NCBI GenBank assembly: GCA_963932465.1 | Contig: OZ010791.1 | Span: 620,069,800 to 620,133,799 of the forward strand | Direction: 5' to 3' | DNA: 64,000 nt | From: Maratus speciosus | Taxonomy: Eukaryota > Arthropoda > Arachnida > Araneae > Salticidae | Shown: positions 1 through 11,900 of the stretch, one piece after another | Numbering within the stretch: the stretch's first letter is position 1 | How the letters are laid out: every line of letters begins with the position of its first letter | Program-made: the position numbers and the translations under genes | Notes under the pieces: model-generated | Databases searched by the model: none | What the model was told of the DNA's origin: nothing | The model's input: only the letters and a program-made list of their open reading frames with translations

Positions 1-856
1 GCATGCTTGGTGGCACTGCATGAGTGTAATACGCTGCAGGAACTAAGATTTTTGGTACTATGTCGCCTTACATTCATATTTAATCAGGTTGCGTCTTTAC
101 TGGCTGTTTCTTTACACTACACATTTTTATCGTAACTGTGGCTGATTTTTTTTTTTTTCTTTTTTTATGGAAAAAGCGCAAATATGATTTTTTCAAAGTT
201 GGCATTGACAGTGAGCTGCAGCCAAGAAGGTACCCCTTGTCCTTTTTCATGCTCAATTAGAAGCACTTGTCAAACCCTTTTTCATACTTAAAAGCATATT
301 AGCCTTTTTTGGTGCTCGTCAGAGCATTTTTTAATACTAGTCATCTAAATTTTTTGATAATTATATATTGAATGTAAATAAACCTGAGTTGCTTTTAAAT
401 ATTCCCAATACTTTTATCTTATTTCGCACAATAATGCACTATTTAACCAAGTGATACACACTGTTTTAAGAGGTTTAAAGTTTTTTTAAATCAAATTCAC
501 GTTATTTTTATTCATAATTTAATTTACTTGGGCTCCCTTAAATATGATTAGTATAATTCCTTAAACTGATGTTAGTTTTTGTTGCATTAAAATATCTCAA
601 TTTGTTGATTTTCTCTAAACAAGTAAACCCTATTGGTTTACAATGGAAGTCTATAGGTATTTAGCGATATATCGCCAAGTTGGCGACAAACTTGGCGGTA
701 TTTGGCGACAGAACAGGTTCCAGCCTATGGCAACCCCTTATAGGTATAAAGATGCATTAAATGCTGTTCTATAAACAATGAGATGCGTTTCATTCGAGCG
801 TTGCCATTAAAAAATTAAAAAATAATCGCGATTTCTGTGACACATACGATAGCGTA
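1..856. other. Non-coding, no gene seen
   Basis: No convincing open frame, splice-bounded exon or RNA gene. The only structure is a cluster of short palindromic CGCCAA/TTGGCG words around 660-715, which may be a decayed repeat. Confidence 0.5.
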
Positions 857-878
857 ATAGATAGATAGATAGATAGAT
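857..878. repeat. (GATA)n microsatellite
   Basis: About five tandem ATAG/GATA units. It marks the left edge beyond which the neighbouring transposase remnant can no longer be followed. Confidence 0.9.
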
Positions 879-880
879 AT

Positions 881-1308
881 ATTATCGTGGAAATCGAAGG
901 TTTAGGCCACATCGTATTGTTTAGCTAGACCGATTATACTAACACCGTTCTCATGTTTTGCTACAATTTCTTTTATTGAACAGTAATTCGCTTAAGCTTC
1001 TTACTACTGCTATCACTAAGCACTTTTTCATTGTTAGAAGCCATAACGAGAGCTAATATTAGCGCAAACCTGAGTAAAAGTAAAACAAAAAGTTAATTTT
1101 TTTACAGTAATAAAGGTACACAAAGCACTCCTTATTCCAGCCTTGACTAATAACAACAGTTATGTGAGGGTTGCCAACTGAACTATTCGGCAGCCTTGGT
1201 CGTGAACCGAGATATTGCACGACAACCGAGTCAAATTTTGATCATCGAAGTTGGACATAAACCGAATTGGTCGTAAACAGAGGTGGTCGTGAACCGAGGT
1301 TCCACTTA
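881..1308 (-). pseudogene. pogo/Tigger-like transposon, 5-prime end fragment
   Basis: Read on the minus strand, the fragment starts at about 1308 with a terminal sequence (rc of GTGAACCGAGGTTCCACT) of the kind found at pogo/Tigger ends. A short reading frame begins with ATG at 1042-1044 (MASNNEKVLSDSSSKKLK...) and is followed, after stops and a frame change, by KHENGVSIIGLAKQYDV, which resembles the N-terminal helix-turn-helix of CENP-B/pogo transposases. Such proteins cut and paste DNA at TA sites. The frame is broken within about 25 codons and the rest of the transposase (DDE domain, other TIR) is absent, so this is a dead 5-prime fragment. The family assignment rests on the terminus and the HTH-like segment only. 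Confidence 0.5.
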
Positions 1309-1438
1309 TATTTTGACCTATAAGTTTGCAAATATGGCATTAATTATATATTCAATGGCGATGATCATTAAGCATCTTGGCGATTTTGGCGATGAAACTC
1401 ACAGATTTCAAAGTAACGTTCCGAAGTGTACTTGAAAC
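1309..1438. other. Spacer, nothing recognised
   Basis: Short AT-rich stretch between the pogo-like end and the MITE cluster; no feature seen. Confidence 0.4.
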
Positions 1439-1782
1439 GCCACAGATGTCATATGAACATCACGTTGACGCGATTTTTTTCTGATGCCAATGTCATATAC
1501 GCATCGGGGTACTTAACTGGCGCCAAAGTTTTGTTATTTTGCTTGATATGGTAACCCGAATGTTGTTGTTTATTTATTAATAAATTGTTTATTTACTTTT
1601 ATTTTCTTTTTTAAAATTATATAAATTGTTTTGTTCTATTGTTATTAATTAAACTTTTTAAATTTTATTGTTAATCCCTTTTTAAAAATATGTATGAAAC
1701 TGGTATTCGAAAACGAGGTTTTCGCCAAATTAGCGTCAGAAAAAATATCGCGCGACCGTGGTGCGTATATGACATCTGTACC
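1439..1782. mobile_element. MITE family 1, copy 1
   Basis: Terminal inverted repeats built on CACAGATGTCATAT at 1441 and its complement ending near 1779, with GC-rich subterminal blocks (GACGCGATTTTTT...; rc at 1735-1760). The interior is AT-rich and lacks an ORF. It aligns in inverse orientation with copy 3 (2354-2675), including an inner stretch around TATATAAATTGTTTTGTTCT, so both are full-length members of one non-autonomous family. No clear target duplication is visible for this copy. Confidence 0.7.
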
Positions 1783-1788
1783 ATACTT

Positions 1789-2277
1789 GGTACAACTTGA
1801 TTATCCTGTCGACCAAAAAATTATCGCCAAACTATAAGATTAAATGACAATAATGGATCATAGTAAATGTTACATTCACTTGACATTAAACATGATACAC
1901 GTTTTTGTTACGTCATCAAGTAATTTTTAATTCAAGTTTTGGCACAGATGTCATATACGCCCCATATTGGCGCGATTTTTTTGACGCCGCCAATGTCATA
2001 TACGCACCGCGTACTTAACTGGCGCCAAAGTGTCGTTATTTTACTTGATATGGTAACCCGGATATAGATGATATATTAACGAGGTTTTCGCCAAATTGGC
2101 GTCGGAAAAAATCGCGCCAATATGGAGCGTATATGACATCTGTGTCCAAGTTTTTATTAGTATTTTTATTAATGTTTTACTTATTTATTTCCGTTATTTA
2201 AAATAAAAATTATGTCAGTTTGTATCATTTGGCGAATAGTTTGGCGAAATTGGTCGACGGAATAATCAAGTAGTACC
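1789..2277. mobile_element. MITE family 2, split by a family-1 MITE
   Basis: Inverted termini GGTACAACTTGATTATCC (1789) and, on the other strand from 2277, GGTACTACTTGATTATTC; both continue with GTCGACC and CGCCAAACTAT. Removing the nested 206-bp element and its 8-bp duplication leaves about 275 bp with no coding capacity. A partial relative of the right half lies at 48190-48392 inside a Helitron, which shows this is a dispersed repeat. Confidence 0.65.
1941..2146. mobile_element. MITE family 1, copy 2 (short, nested)
   Basis: The 20-bp termini GGCACAGATGTCATATACGC and (rc) GACACAGATGTCATATACGC differ at one base. The element is flanked by an exact 8-bp direct repeat CAAGTTTT (1933-1940 and 2147-2154). 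An 8-bp duplication is typical of hAT-type transposition. At 206 bp it is an internally deleted form of the 320-345 bp copies, inserted inside MITE family 2. Confidence 0.75.
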
Positions 2278-2353
2278 GTATATTTTTGCTGTACATTTTC
2301 GACAATATCTCAAGCAAAAAAACCTAAAGTTAAATGAAACCCTAATTATTTAA

Positions 2354-2675
2354 GGCACAGATGTCATATACACAACGGGTTTGGCGCGGGGTTTTTTTCT
2401 GACGCCAATTTAACGAAAACCGCGTTTTCGAATAGCAGTTACAGATATATTTTTTAATTACTTTCTATTATTTTAAAAAGGAAATAACAGTAAATAATGA
2501 AAAGTTTAATTAATATCTATAGAACAAAACAATTTATATAACTTTGAAAAATAAAATAAAAGTAAATAAAAAAATAATTGATAAATAAACAACAATAGCT
2601 TAGTTACCGTACCAGGCAAAATAACGCCATTATCGCGCCAATTATGTACTCTGGTGCGTATATGACATCTCTTCC
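2354..2675. mobile_element. MITE family 1, copy 3
   Basis: It begins GGCACAGATGTCATATACAC and ends with GTGCGTATATGACATCTCTTCC. The flanks TTATTTAA and TTATTAAA are a near-match, consistent with a slightly decayed 8-bp target duplication. The interior aligns inverted with copy 1. No ORF. Confidence 0.65.
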
Positions 2676-3599
2676 TTATTAAAAATAGATGGAATGGTAT
2701 TTTTTAAGGTATGCTTAGTATGTGAAGTATTTATATTATTGCATAACTATCGCTTGTGTAAGTCAGGATGTTATGATGATAATTAAAAAAAACCTTACAT
2801 TTAGCTCCTGAACAGAAGCTTGGGATTTACTCTGTTTTTCTTTTTCCTATCAACTCGTTTGTGCTCCATTGTGTCTATTACTCCAGTTCAAAATATTAAT
2901 CAAGAAAGTTTACATATATATTTATGAAAATTATGCATTATCTGCTTAGGTTGATGTCGATTTCAAAAATACAAAAATTTGTCAGTTGAATTTCAATTTT
3001 TATTGACTTATAAAAACAAAAGTACACGTGTTATTCTTTTTTTAAAATTATTGTACTGCTTTTTAGGGAGTGGCAACACGAAATAAATTATTGAATTAGA
3101 AAATGAAAAGGAGAGATTTCTATAATTTTATGGGGACATTATAAAAGACAATTTCGATTTTCTCAGCGACCGTCAAACATACAAAGATGAAAAAAAAACC
3201 TATTCTAAGTTTTAACAAGAGGATCAAAATAAAACAAAAACGAAGTTAATCCACAAACTAGAACGTTAGGTACACTTTGTTGAATTTTGTGTCTTCATTT
3301 TTTCGTTTAAGATTAAATAAAAAACTACTGAAAGCTACAGTAATTTTTTAAATGCTATCAGTTTATTCGTCTCGTCGAGTTCTATCTTTCAAAAGAAAAA
3401 TCATTGTCGTATGTCAACTGGTTCGCCAGAAATTTAAGAAAGTCATTTGCATTTTCTATTTCTTAATCATATTATAGCTTAACGCTACCGCGTTTGCTAT
3501 GATTTCACATATGAGCTTATATGTTTTTTGAGCTATATATGTTTCTGATATGAAATATAATAGAAAAACCACAGCCGTAGATTTTATCAAGAAGAAACC
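2676..3599. other. Non-coding, no gene seen
   Basis: AT-rich sequence; no ORF of note, no repeat with a visible partner in the window. Confidence 0.5.
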
Positions 3600-3900
3600 A
3601 TCCAAATAGATTTTAATGAAAGTAAAATATTTATTCCCTCAGTCTATACTATCCATCCATTATAAGAAACCATAGAGATTGTAACACGCAAAAATTCAGT
3701 ACATAACGATGCAGCATCATTTAACTTACCAAAATTATGACTCGAGCAACTCAATGGTTATGAAAGTGGAAAACTAGGTGATGGTGTTTCATAGACCGTG
3801 CAGTTTTAGAATATTTTTATTTGTTTGTTTTGAAAATGACTCAGGTAGAGTCGAAACATGTCAACAGTCGAAATAAACATATTTTTACTGGTTTTAAAGA
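3600..3900 (+). repeat. Dispersed repeat tail, copy 1 (hammerhead-like motif)
   Basis: Aligns with 45500-45800: both contain GATGCAGCA, then TTTTAGAATATT..TTGTTTTGAAAATG, then a short stem (GACTC/GAGTC at 3838-3851) immediately followed by GAAACATGT. The stem followed by GAAAC resembles the 3-prime core of hammerhead ribozymes found in Penelope-like element termini, but the CUGAUGA half is not intact. Family assignment is tentative. Confidence 0.4.
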
Positions 3901-4557
3901 TTTAATTTACATGTTTTAGCATTAAAAATTAGTAATACGATTATCTTACTTTGTTGCACCTTTTTCTTCATGTGTCATGAGCGTCATGTATATATTTGAC
4001 GTAAAGGGTGCTCGGAATACTTGAAAATTTTTACCAGTAAATTTTGCCTTATTTAATTGCAGCATTTCTGCGATTGAATTGGGCAAAAGTTTCTATTTTT
4101 AATTACCGGTGAGGAAAAAAATTAAAACGTCAGTAAAACACGCTCGTCACGAAAGGATCAAGGTTTATAATTTTAAGTAATTCAGCCATAACGTGTTAAC
4201 TCGTTGACTATCAACGGTGAACGCGTGTGCTACATATGGTAGGAATAGGCAACTATTTTTTCATTACGTTTCCTAAACAGTAATTACCGTAAAATTTCTA
4301 CTAGAAATATATTAGGAGAATTATTATATAAAAGTAGTGGGAGTCAAAATAATAAAAAAAGTTATTTGGGGCAATCCTGTATCAAACGGTGTGAAAACAA
4401 AGTGGGGGTTAAAGCAAATTTTAATGCACCCCCACCCCCCCCCCTCATAATTAAAATTTTTGTTAAATTCATGTAATCACACTTTGTTCGACATTTTATT
4501 TATACAAATTTAGACAATTATACAGCAATCAGTCATTCATATATATCTTTTAAATAA
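3901..4557. other. Non-coding; C-run
   Basis: No gene seen. It contains a C-rich homopolymer near 4430-4444 and a segment at about 4031-4090 with ACCAGTAAATTTTGCC, which recurs inverted near 26467-26485, suggesting an old dispersed repeat. Confidence 0.45.
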
Positions 4558-6569
4558 CTAGGGGGCTCTGCCCCCTATGAGCTAAGCTCGCCAACCCCCG
4601 TTCAGGCACACCAAAATCCAAAAAGCACTCTAATTGGATCGGCTTTAAAAATATTGAATTTAAAAAAGTAGCGATCTCTCTGTAAATGGGTTTCCATTCG
4701 TTTTCCTTGGATTGGGGATTTTTAAGACCAAATCTGCTGCTTTTAAGAGAAACGATGGTTGTTTTCGTATTAAATTAAAAAAATTAGTTAAACATTTGAA
4801 AATAAGCTAATGTAAAATGAATTAAGTAAACAGTGTCATTGTCTCCCGGTATTTTTTAACAGCGCTATAAGATAGTTATTTTAAATAATTCATTTTAAAT
4901 GTATCGTTTCAAACCTGGCGTAATTTACAATAGAAGTTTTATTTTTCTTATTAATATTCACGTGAAAATACTTTTGTTGTTAGAAGAAAATATTATTTGC
5001 GCTGCCTTCGAATTCACGATAATAGTTGAAAAGATTATCTCAAAATATCTCGCGCAAATATATTTTTCAATTCAAATTGTTTTGCCATATTTTTTGGTCA
5101 TTTTGAATATGACGTAATTTCCTCCAATTACAAGTTTTAACGCATAATAATGAATTTTTTATTTTAAGATTTTGTTTCTCTTTTAAGGGGTCTCAGGACT
5201 CTTAAAATTGGATAAAATGAATAAATAAAGACCATTTTCAACATTTAATATCTTAAAATGTATTTGATTTTAAGACACAATTTTAATTGGAATAAAACAT
5301 ATAAGTATGTTCTTTCATTTCATCTATTTAAAAAATTATAAGATGCAGAATTAGCATTTACAGGGGGCTCCAAACTGTTACATTTTTTGAGCAAAAAATC
5401 GGCAATAAGAGCTTTCGCGTACGATTAGAAAATAAGGGTTGCAACTAGTATGAAAATTTTGGTACCTACTTATACTTCAGATTGTAATAATTACATTGAA
5501 TCTAAATAAATTTGTGTATTAAAAATATAAAAAGCTTTAAATAAAGTTGTATTTAGCTAATGCAAAATTAAGAAAATTTCAACAGTATAATCATCTAAAA
5601 AAATATTGTGTTGAACAATAAAAAGGAAATTTTAGGTTCAGTTTATACAGACTAACATGAAACATATGTTTTGAAAATTTCATGAAAAGATATTCATAAG
5701 TTTTTGAGATATCGTGCGCGTTATGCCCAAAAACGTCATTTGGAGAAAAATGGCTTCAAAGTTTCCGAAACGACGCTTCAGCTATTGAACGTGTATAAAT
5801 GTAAAAGCCATAACTTCAGTTCTAATAGGAATTTCAAGGAAACAATTATATCAAAATGTTCACAAAAGATAGGAGTTTAACATCTAAAAAAATTAAAATT
5901 GCGAAAATTTTAAAGCTTTAAGAATCCTGAGACCCCTTAAAATTCAAGCGTAAATATGGTTCTTATGACGTAATTTTCCTGTTTTTAACATGCAATCATT
6001 TAATTCTAAAGTTTTTTTTTCTGTTTGTTATAGTCACGTGTAAATAAATTTTTAATTTGAAGTAAACATTGTTTGCGCTGTTTATACAATTGGCAACAGT
6101 TTAAATTAATAACATTTTCTAAAATTTGTAAAAAATATCTCTCGAAATGCTGAAAATTTAATTTTAAAATAGAAATAAAACCTCAAAAAAGAGAGTCAAA
6201 TGAGAAAAATAAATGCAATCTGCACACCGTGAACTTATAACGTATAAAATGATCTAAAAATGATTAAATTCACATGTATAGTTTTTACTCCAATAAAACT
6301 TTTTTAATGGAACGATTTTGTCCAACTTTAGCATTAAATACATCTTAAAATAATTCTTCGATTTGAAAACTGTCCGCATCAGCGTGTTTATCAAACATTT
6401 CTCTATGATACCACCGATTTTCATATTTTTGTATGCACCAGTTTTTTTAATATTAACGATGAAAGGCCATGCTTAAGCATTCAAATTGGATGCCGATCTA
6501 CCCGGAATATCTACGCAGATTTTCATTGGTCCATTTCCAAATCAAAACTTCTTTTTATATATAGAAGGA
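4558..6569 (-). mobile_element. Non-autonomous Helitron, copy A
   Basis: On the minus strand the element starts TCCTTCTATATATAAAAAG at 6569 and ends near 4558 with the hairpin GGGGGCAGAGCCCCC followed by TAG. The flanks are A (6570, complement) and T (4557, complement), matching the A|T target and CTAG-type 3-prime end of Helitrons, which make no target duplication. It encodes no Rep/helicase. Copy B (47166-48588, plus) aligns over most of its length, including the 5-prime start, GCCAACTGTATAAACAG-like and GCGATCTC-like blocks and the 3-prime hairpin. A 750-bp TTAA element is nested at 5187-5936. Confidence 0.8.
5187..5936. mobile_element. TTAA-flanked TIR element nested in Helitron A
   Basis: Inverted termini GGGGTCTCAGGACTCTTAAA and (rc) GGGGTCTCAGGATTCTTAAA differ at one base in 20 and are flanked by TTAA on both sides (5183-5186, 5937-5940). 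The related Helitron copy B has a single TTAA in CTCTTAAAATTC at the corresponding place, so the empty site is visible. TTAA duplication is typical of piggyBac and some other superfamilies; because of the terminal symmetry a TA duplication fits equally well. No transposase ORF; the element is 750 bp and non-autonomous. Confidence 0.8.
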
Positions 6570-6799
6570 TTATTACAACCACAAAAATATCAGTAACAAT
6601 ATTCTACTGTATTCTTTAAATGTTTAAATTGTTGCCTTTTTAAATAGGCGGATTTCTTGCAGTCTTTCTGTGTTTAATTGCCAGTAAAACTGGGATGTTA
6701 ACTAAAAACTTCGAATAAGGAATATTTAAAAGCTACTGTAAAATAATACATTGTAATATATCATATGTGATATATATATGTGATATATATCAATTTAAT
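6570..6799. other. Non-coding, no gene seen
   Basis: AT-rich spacer with a short TATATG/CATATA palindromic run at 6758-6790. Confidence 0.4.
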
Positions 6800-7240
6800 T
6801 TCCACATGTTTCAAATAATGCAACATAATTGAAATGCGCTGGGAAAAATTTATCCCCGTAGTATCCCCATTCTATAACCGAACTCTTTATACGACTCTGT
6901 CAATGACTTAATGCTTTGTACCTCATATTCTACAAAAAGCATGTATTAGTGCACCTCAGAAATTCATATCAATTTCATTATGTCCGAGTAATACGCGTTT
7001 AAATACGCCGCAAACGATTTTTCTTCATAGACCATAATATAAAGGAATACTTTTGAGTTTCCCTAAGCGTATTGAAAGTGCTATACATAACATATTCTAA
7101 AGTAACCGCCTGCTAGTGTACCTCAATAATGCATATAAGTTTCATTATGTTTAAAATATTGTAACATTATTAAAATACACTGCAAATGATTTTTTCCTAT
7201 AGACTAATGCAACGGAATACATTTGAATACCCCCTATAAA
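6800..7240. repeat. Degenerate tandem repeat, about 170-bp period
   Basis: Two clear units (about 6940-7065 and 7100-7230) share, in the same order, GTGCACCTCA/GTGTACCTCA, TTTCATTATGT, AAATACxCxGCAAA and GGAATACxTTTGA. A weaker third partner begins near 6800. Units differ at many positions, so this is an old duplication. No coding potential. Confidence 0.5.
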
Positions 7241-8861
7241 TGAACTATGGGTGGTACGGAAAAAAAGTTTGATTTACATAGCTGCCAACTAAGAGCAGCG
7301 GCCGATTTAAAAATGTTTGCAAACAAAAATGAATTAAAAAATGTGTAAGATAGTAGCCAGTTTAGATCTGAGAACAGTCTTATGTATATTAAATTAATAT
7401 TAACAATGACTGGTCGGTTGAAGTGAGGTTTCTCCGGAGTTATACAACTGCAAATATTCTATTCCCGTTCGTTATTTAACATGATGAAATTTACAGAATT
7501 CACGTAAGCGGATATTTCAAAAGAAATATAAAATTGATGTAAATGACAGTAACATCCGGATAGAGTTTCTCTTATAATAGCTTTTCGCAAGAATTCAAAA
7601 AACATTTTCAAAGGATAAAAAATGTCGCTTAAAAATTATGTATAGGCAGGTTTTCCCTCTGAAAGCGAAACAATTTTTCTTGGAACTTGACACAAGATTA
7701 ATAATTCAGTATTTCGTCAAAGATACAAATAAGTTATTCGATGAAAACCTTAAACAGTAACTAAAATTTCATTTTTTATATGCAATTGTGACGAAATGTT
7801 GAGATAAACAGTAAAACATTTTGTCAAATCTTTTGCAATGCAGTATAATTGTGTATAGATGAAAGTTGTTAAAATTAGACAGCAAACAAATTTTTATACT
7901 AATAGTATGCAATTCATTTCGACACACTTTTTATCACTCTAAAGCGTTTCTTTGTTCTTTTATTAATGCAAATATTGTATTATGCAACTCGTGGGCAGTA
8001 ATAAAGACCCGTATTAACCACCCAGAATAATGCTGTAATAAGAAATATTTACATTGAAAATGTTAATTGAAATTTCGAAATCAATGATTAAAGTAGTAGT
8101 AACATTGCAACCTCCAAACTGGTTTTATTACATAAGTGAAATAAATTTATGGTTCATGCGAGATTTTATAGCTTATTGGGTAAGATAGTGGGAAAGTTAT
8201 AGTATATGAAATTTAATAAGTATTGTTCATAAATGATAATGAGAAAAACATTTTACTATTTCAAAAGTAATCTAAATACTATAAAACCTGTTAAAATGGA
8301 ATCTTAATTAAAAGGAAACTCAATTAAAAAGGGAAGTTGCCGTGAAAATGAATACGATCTCTCATAGCCATTTACTTTAATAGAAAACCGGCTGAGCGTA
8401 GAAACGGAACCTAAACACCACTATGTATTATCATTTCCGATGGGGCTGAGATATAGTAAAAGTTTCTACGAGGGAATCGCAAGAAACGGGATAGGTTTTT
8501 ATCATAGCAGGTAACGCATCTATTATACAATCAAACCTGCTACGATGGAATCGCATGGGACTGGGAAAAATTTCTTTTTAGGAAGGTTTTCGTCTTCACA
8601 GTATAATTCCATGGTTATACCACATTTTTTAAACCGGAAACTGAAAAGTATCTACTAAAATGTATCTCAATAAATAATAAATAAAACCGAAGTAAACAGC
8701 AAATTTAAGATTATTATTTTTCATTAATCACAAAAAATCTTTTTTGTGATAAATGAGAATCTATTATAAAATAATTTTATTATTGTGCTGCATGCTTGCT
8801 ATTATCTGCCCACAAATCAGATCTGCATAAATGAATGCTGAAAAGTTTTTTTGCTTTATAG
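7241..8861. other. Non-coding upstream of candidate exon
   Basis: AT-rich sequence with no convincing ORF or repeat partner. Its last 20 bases form a pyrimidine-rich splice acceptor for the exon candidate that follows. Confidence 0.45.
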
Positions 8862-8994
8862 GACAATACTTATCTGTCCTCATATGAGGCCCGTATGCAT
8901 GAGAGGGTTGAAGAGCGTTCTCATTCTACCCCCCACCTCCGTCAACACATTCTAGGACTCATTTTGGAGCATACTTGCATGGCATTTGCAATAC
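8862..8994 (+). CDS. Candidate internal coding exon, unknown protein
   Basis: A 133-bp stretch, clearly less AT-rich than its surroundings, lies between a strong acceptor (TTTTTTTGCTTTATAG ending at 8861) and a consensus donor (GTAAGT at 8995). Only the frame starting at its first base is open; the other two hit stops. The translated peptide begins DNTYLSSYEARMHERV and ends LILEHTCMAFAI, with a mixed composition unlike random AT-rich DNA. The exon would be phase 0 at entry and leave one base over. I do not recognise the protein and can find no neighbouring exon of compatible phase, so the rest of the gene is probably outside the window or separated by long introns. It could instead be a fortuitous open stretch; transcript data would decide. 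Confidence 0.45.
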
Positions 8995-11900
8995 GTAAGT
9001 ATCGAATAGCGTTTTTCATTTTCTCATAAATGAGATACATTTGGAATAGCACCTCTTTGATGACTTTTCGAGACTGCTGCGGCCTGAAAATTGGCTTAAA
9101 CTACCAAATTTAACAGTTATTTTCTGAATTATTTTTAATCATAAATTGTGGTTGATAGAAAGCTTTTTGTGTATTCGAGATTCAGAATCAATTAGAATTA
9201 TGATGTATTTTAAATGTAAATATATCTTATTTATAATTAAAAAGTTACACAACCATAGAACAACCTTTTTGTGAATATTTTGTAATGCTATGGAAATAAA
9301 ATAACACATCACAGTGCTGTAACGAACTGAATAACAAGTGTATAACGTAAAATTTTTTTTAAAAAGTTCAAAAGCTTTGCAGTTCATACTGAGAAGATAT
9401 TTCAATCTGTGCATTACCTTGAATCACAGATTTTTAAGTGATAAATAGCAAGTGCAAGCCTTTTATTAATGTTTTTTAAACCAATTAAAATTATTAATGC
9501 ACTTTTAATCACCATATATAGCATTTTACATAATAAAATGCGTGTAAAGAGAGCCTGTGTATACCGGAATTGGCTGAAATGGGTATTTTGTGGTCTCTGC
9601 GCCTGAGTAAAAACACTTCAAAAGATTTTTTTTTTTTTAACTGTCTCAAACGGAATATTTTTATGTTCCTTTGGAATTTCATTTTCATTATATTTTACTT
9701 ATAACTTTCGTAATTAAACTTGATATTTTCTACAAAATTTCAGAGAGGGCCTGAGCCCCATAAGCCCACCCCCTGAATGTACCACTTTTAAACACTTATT
9801 CTGTTTAAAAAATAAATTAAAAGATATATTTAAAAAAATGCGAGAAATTCTGTAATCACTGGACATACTGTCTTGCAGAAAAAAAACGCCCCATTAAAAT
9901 GGACAGTCGGTTTACTGACGTTATATCAGAAATTTGCAAGAATGGAGATAAAGGATTTATCTTTCATCTAAAATATCAGAAATTAGGTCAAGTTCCTAAC
10001 CACAAATATTTGTTTCTCCAATAGTAAAGAAGTCTACAAATATTCAATAATACTCAATAACACTAATAGCAATAACACTGATAGTAAAGAAGTCTATTTT
10101 CTGGAGAATTAAATAATGGTTCCTGGAATAAAAAAATATTTTTTCTATTATTTATTGAAATATGCTTTTAAGCCTATATTGAGATATATTTTTGTCATTT
10201 CATCGTACTAATATAGGAAATATCACTTTTTTTTTACAATTATGATTTTTTCACTGGAAATTTAGATGAAATTATGAAAAAAAAAATTGTGCCCCGCAAA
10301 AATTTCGTGCCCAGGGCACCGGCCCCGGGTTCCAGATGATAGTCAGGGCCTGGCTATACCACAATGAGGACAACGAGTCCCTCAACAGGATCGTTACGGT
10401 TACGGCTTATGAGAAGTGGGGTTCCTAAATGTGACCAGCTGGCTCCATTCCCAGGCGACAGACTTCTAGGACACTGGACTACGAAAGCGACTCCCAGGCT
10501 ATGACAAGTGTTACAGTTCAGGTGGTTCTTAGGTTGAGAAGTATCTGAAATATTGCTGTATCTTTTGCAATAAATTTCTCCAAGTAATGATAGTTTATTT
10601 TTCTACTATTGGTGTAGTGGTAAGTTGGTATCCATTTTATGAGAAAGAGGACATATGGCAACGTGATCTGAAGTTTCCGTGAAGTACATTGCTAAAGATA
10701 TTAGTTGCTCCACAATACCGAAGAAATCCGTGATCCTGTAATAAAACTGAACTGATAGTTATTAGTCAATGATAAACCATTGAAACTGAAATTCTTCGCA
10801 TAAAACTTTAATTAAGATGAAATGGTGTTATACAGGGAGTGAACCATTGCTCCAGCAAAGGATGGGATGACCCCTTAATTTTACACCTTTTACAATAAAA
10901 GTCTACAGGAAAAGTCTCCAGCCAAAAGTGACAACAAACAGAAGAAAACTTATAAGCGGAATCTCATATCATCGCCATGGCGAGTACATAAAAACGCCAA
11001 ATAAAGCAAGGCAATAAAATCCGTTATGTGAAAACTCAATGAGAAAATTTAAATATACATACATCGAAGTGGGGGACGCAATCTCGCCAACTCAATCTGT
11101 ATCTAAATAATTATAAACCCTATCCTTGCTGACTCCAAACAGGCGCAATAATCAAACTATGTTTATTTTATCCACGATAGTGGATCTGTTATTGCACTTA
11201 TGAAAGTAATTTAAGTGATAGAAATAGCATTCCGCGTTTGATCATAAAAACATAAATCAATCATTAACTTAAATTCTGGACAGAAGCTCTGCGCATAAAC
11301 AAAAGAAGGGAAGTATATCTGAAAATGATTTTTAAATGCATAACGACTTTATCTTTTATATATTTTATTGATTTATTCCCGTGGTTAAATATGACAGATA
11401 AATTAACCAGCGAAATAAATTTATTGAGAGAAAGGAAAAAAATAACCTACATTTGAAATGGTTTTTTCTGTACAAGATACAATATTAAATTTGGGAAAGG
11501 AATGAAAAATAAAATATTTAAACATTAATATATAACTACATTATAGTATGATTAAATGGTTTTATGATAGATTTAATCAAGGAAAAATACAATTTTTGTG
11601 GTACAATTAAAGAAATTGAAAAAAAATTCTAACACTGCCCCTCTTATAGTTTAGAGCTATTTGAAACATTTTATTTCTTTTGCATTCTTTTGTTACAAGT
11701 GTGCTCTACAACGGATTTCCAAAAAGTAAATTCATTTAAAATTCATTTAAGGAAAAAAAAACAAGTTCCCTTAAGCCTTAGAAAGACATACTTAAATTTA
11801 TTTTACAAAAGTTTTTTTTTTTATGAATTATGTTGTATATAACTCTGTCACAAAACGCGACTATGACCAGAACTTGAGGATAACAGAGAACTAATTCAAA

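Noticed and set aside
9740..10540. Defined hAT element
   Set aside because: The GC-rich ends look suggestive but do not form a matching inverted repeat, and no 8-bp duplication was found.
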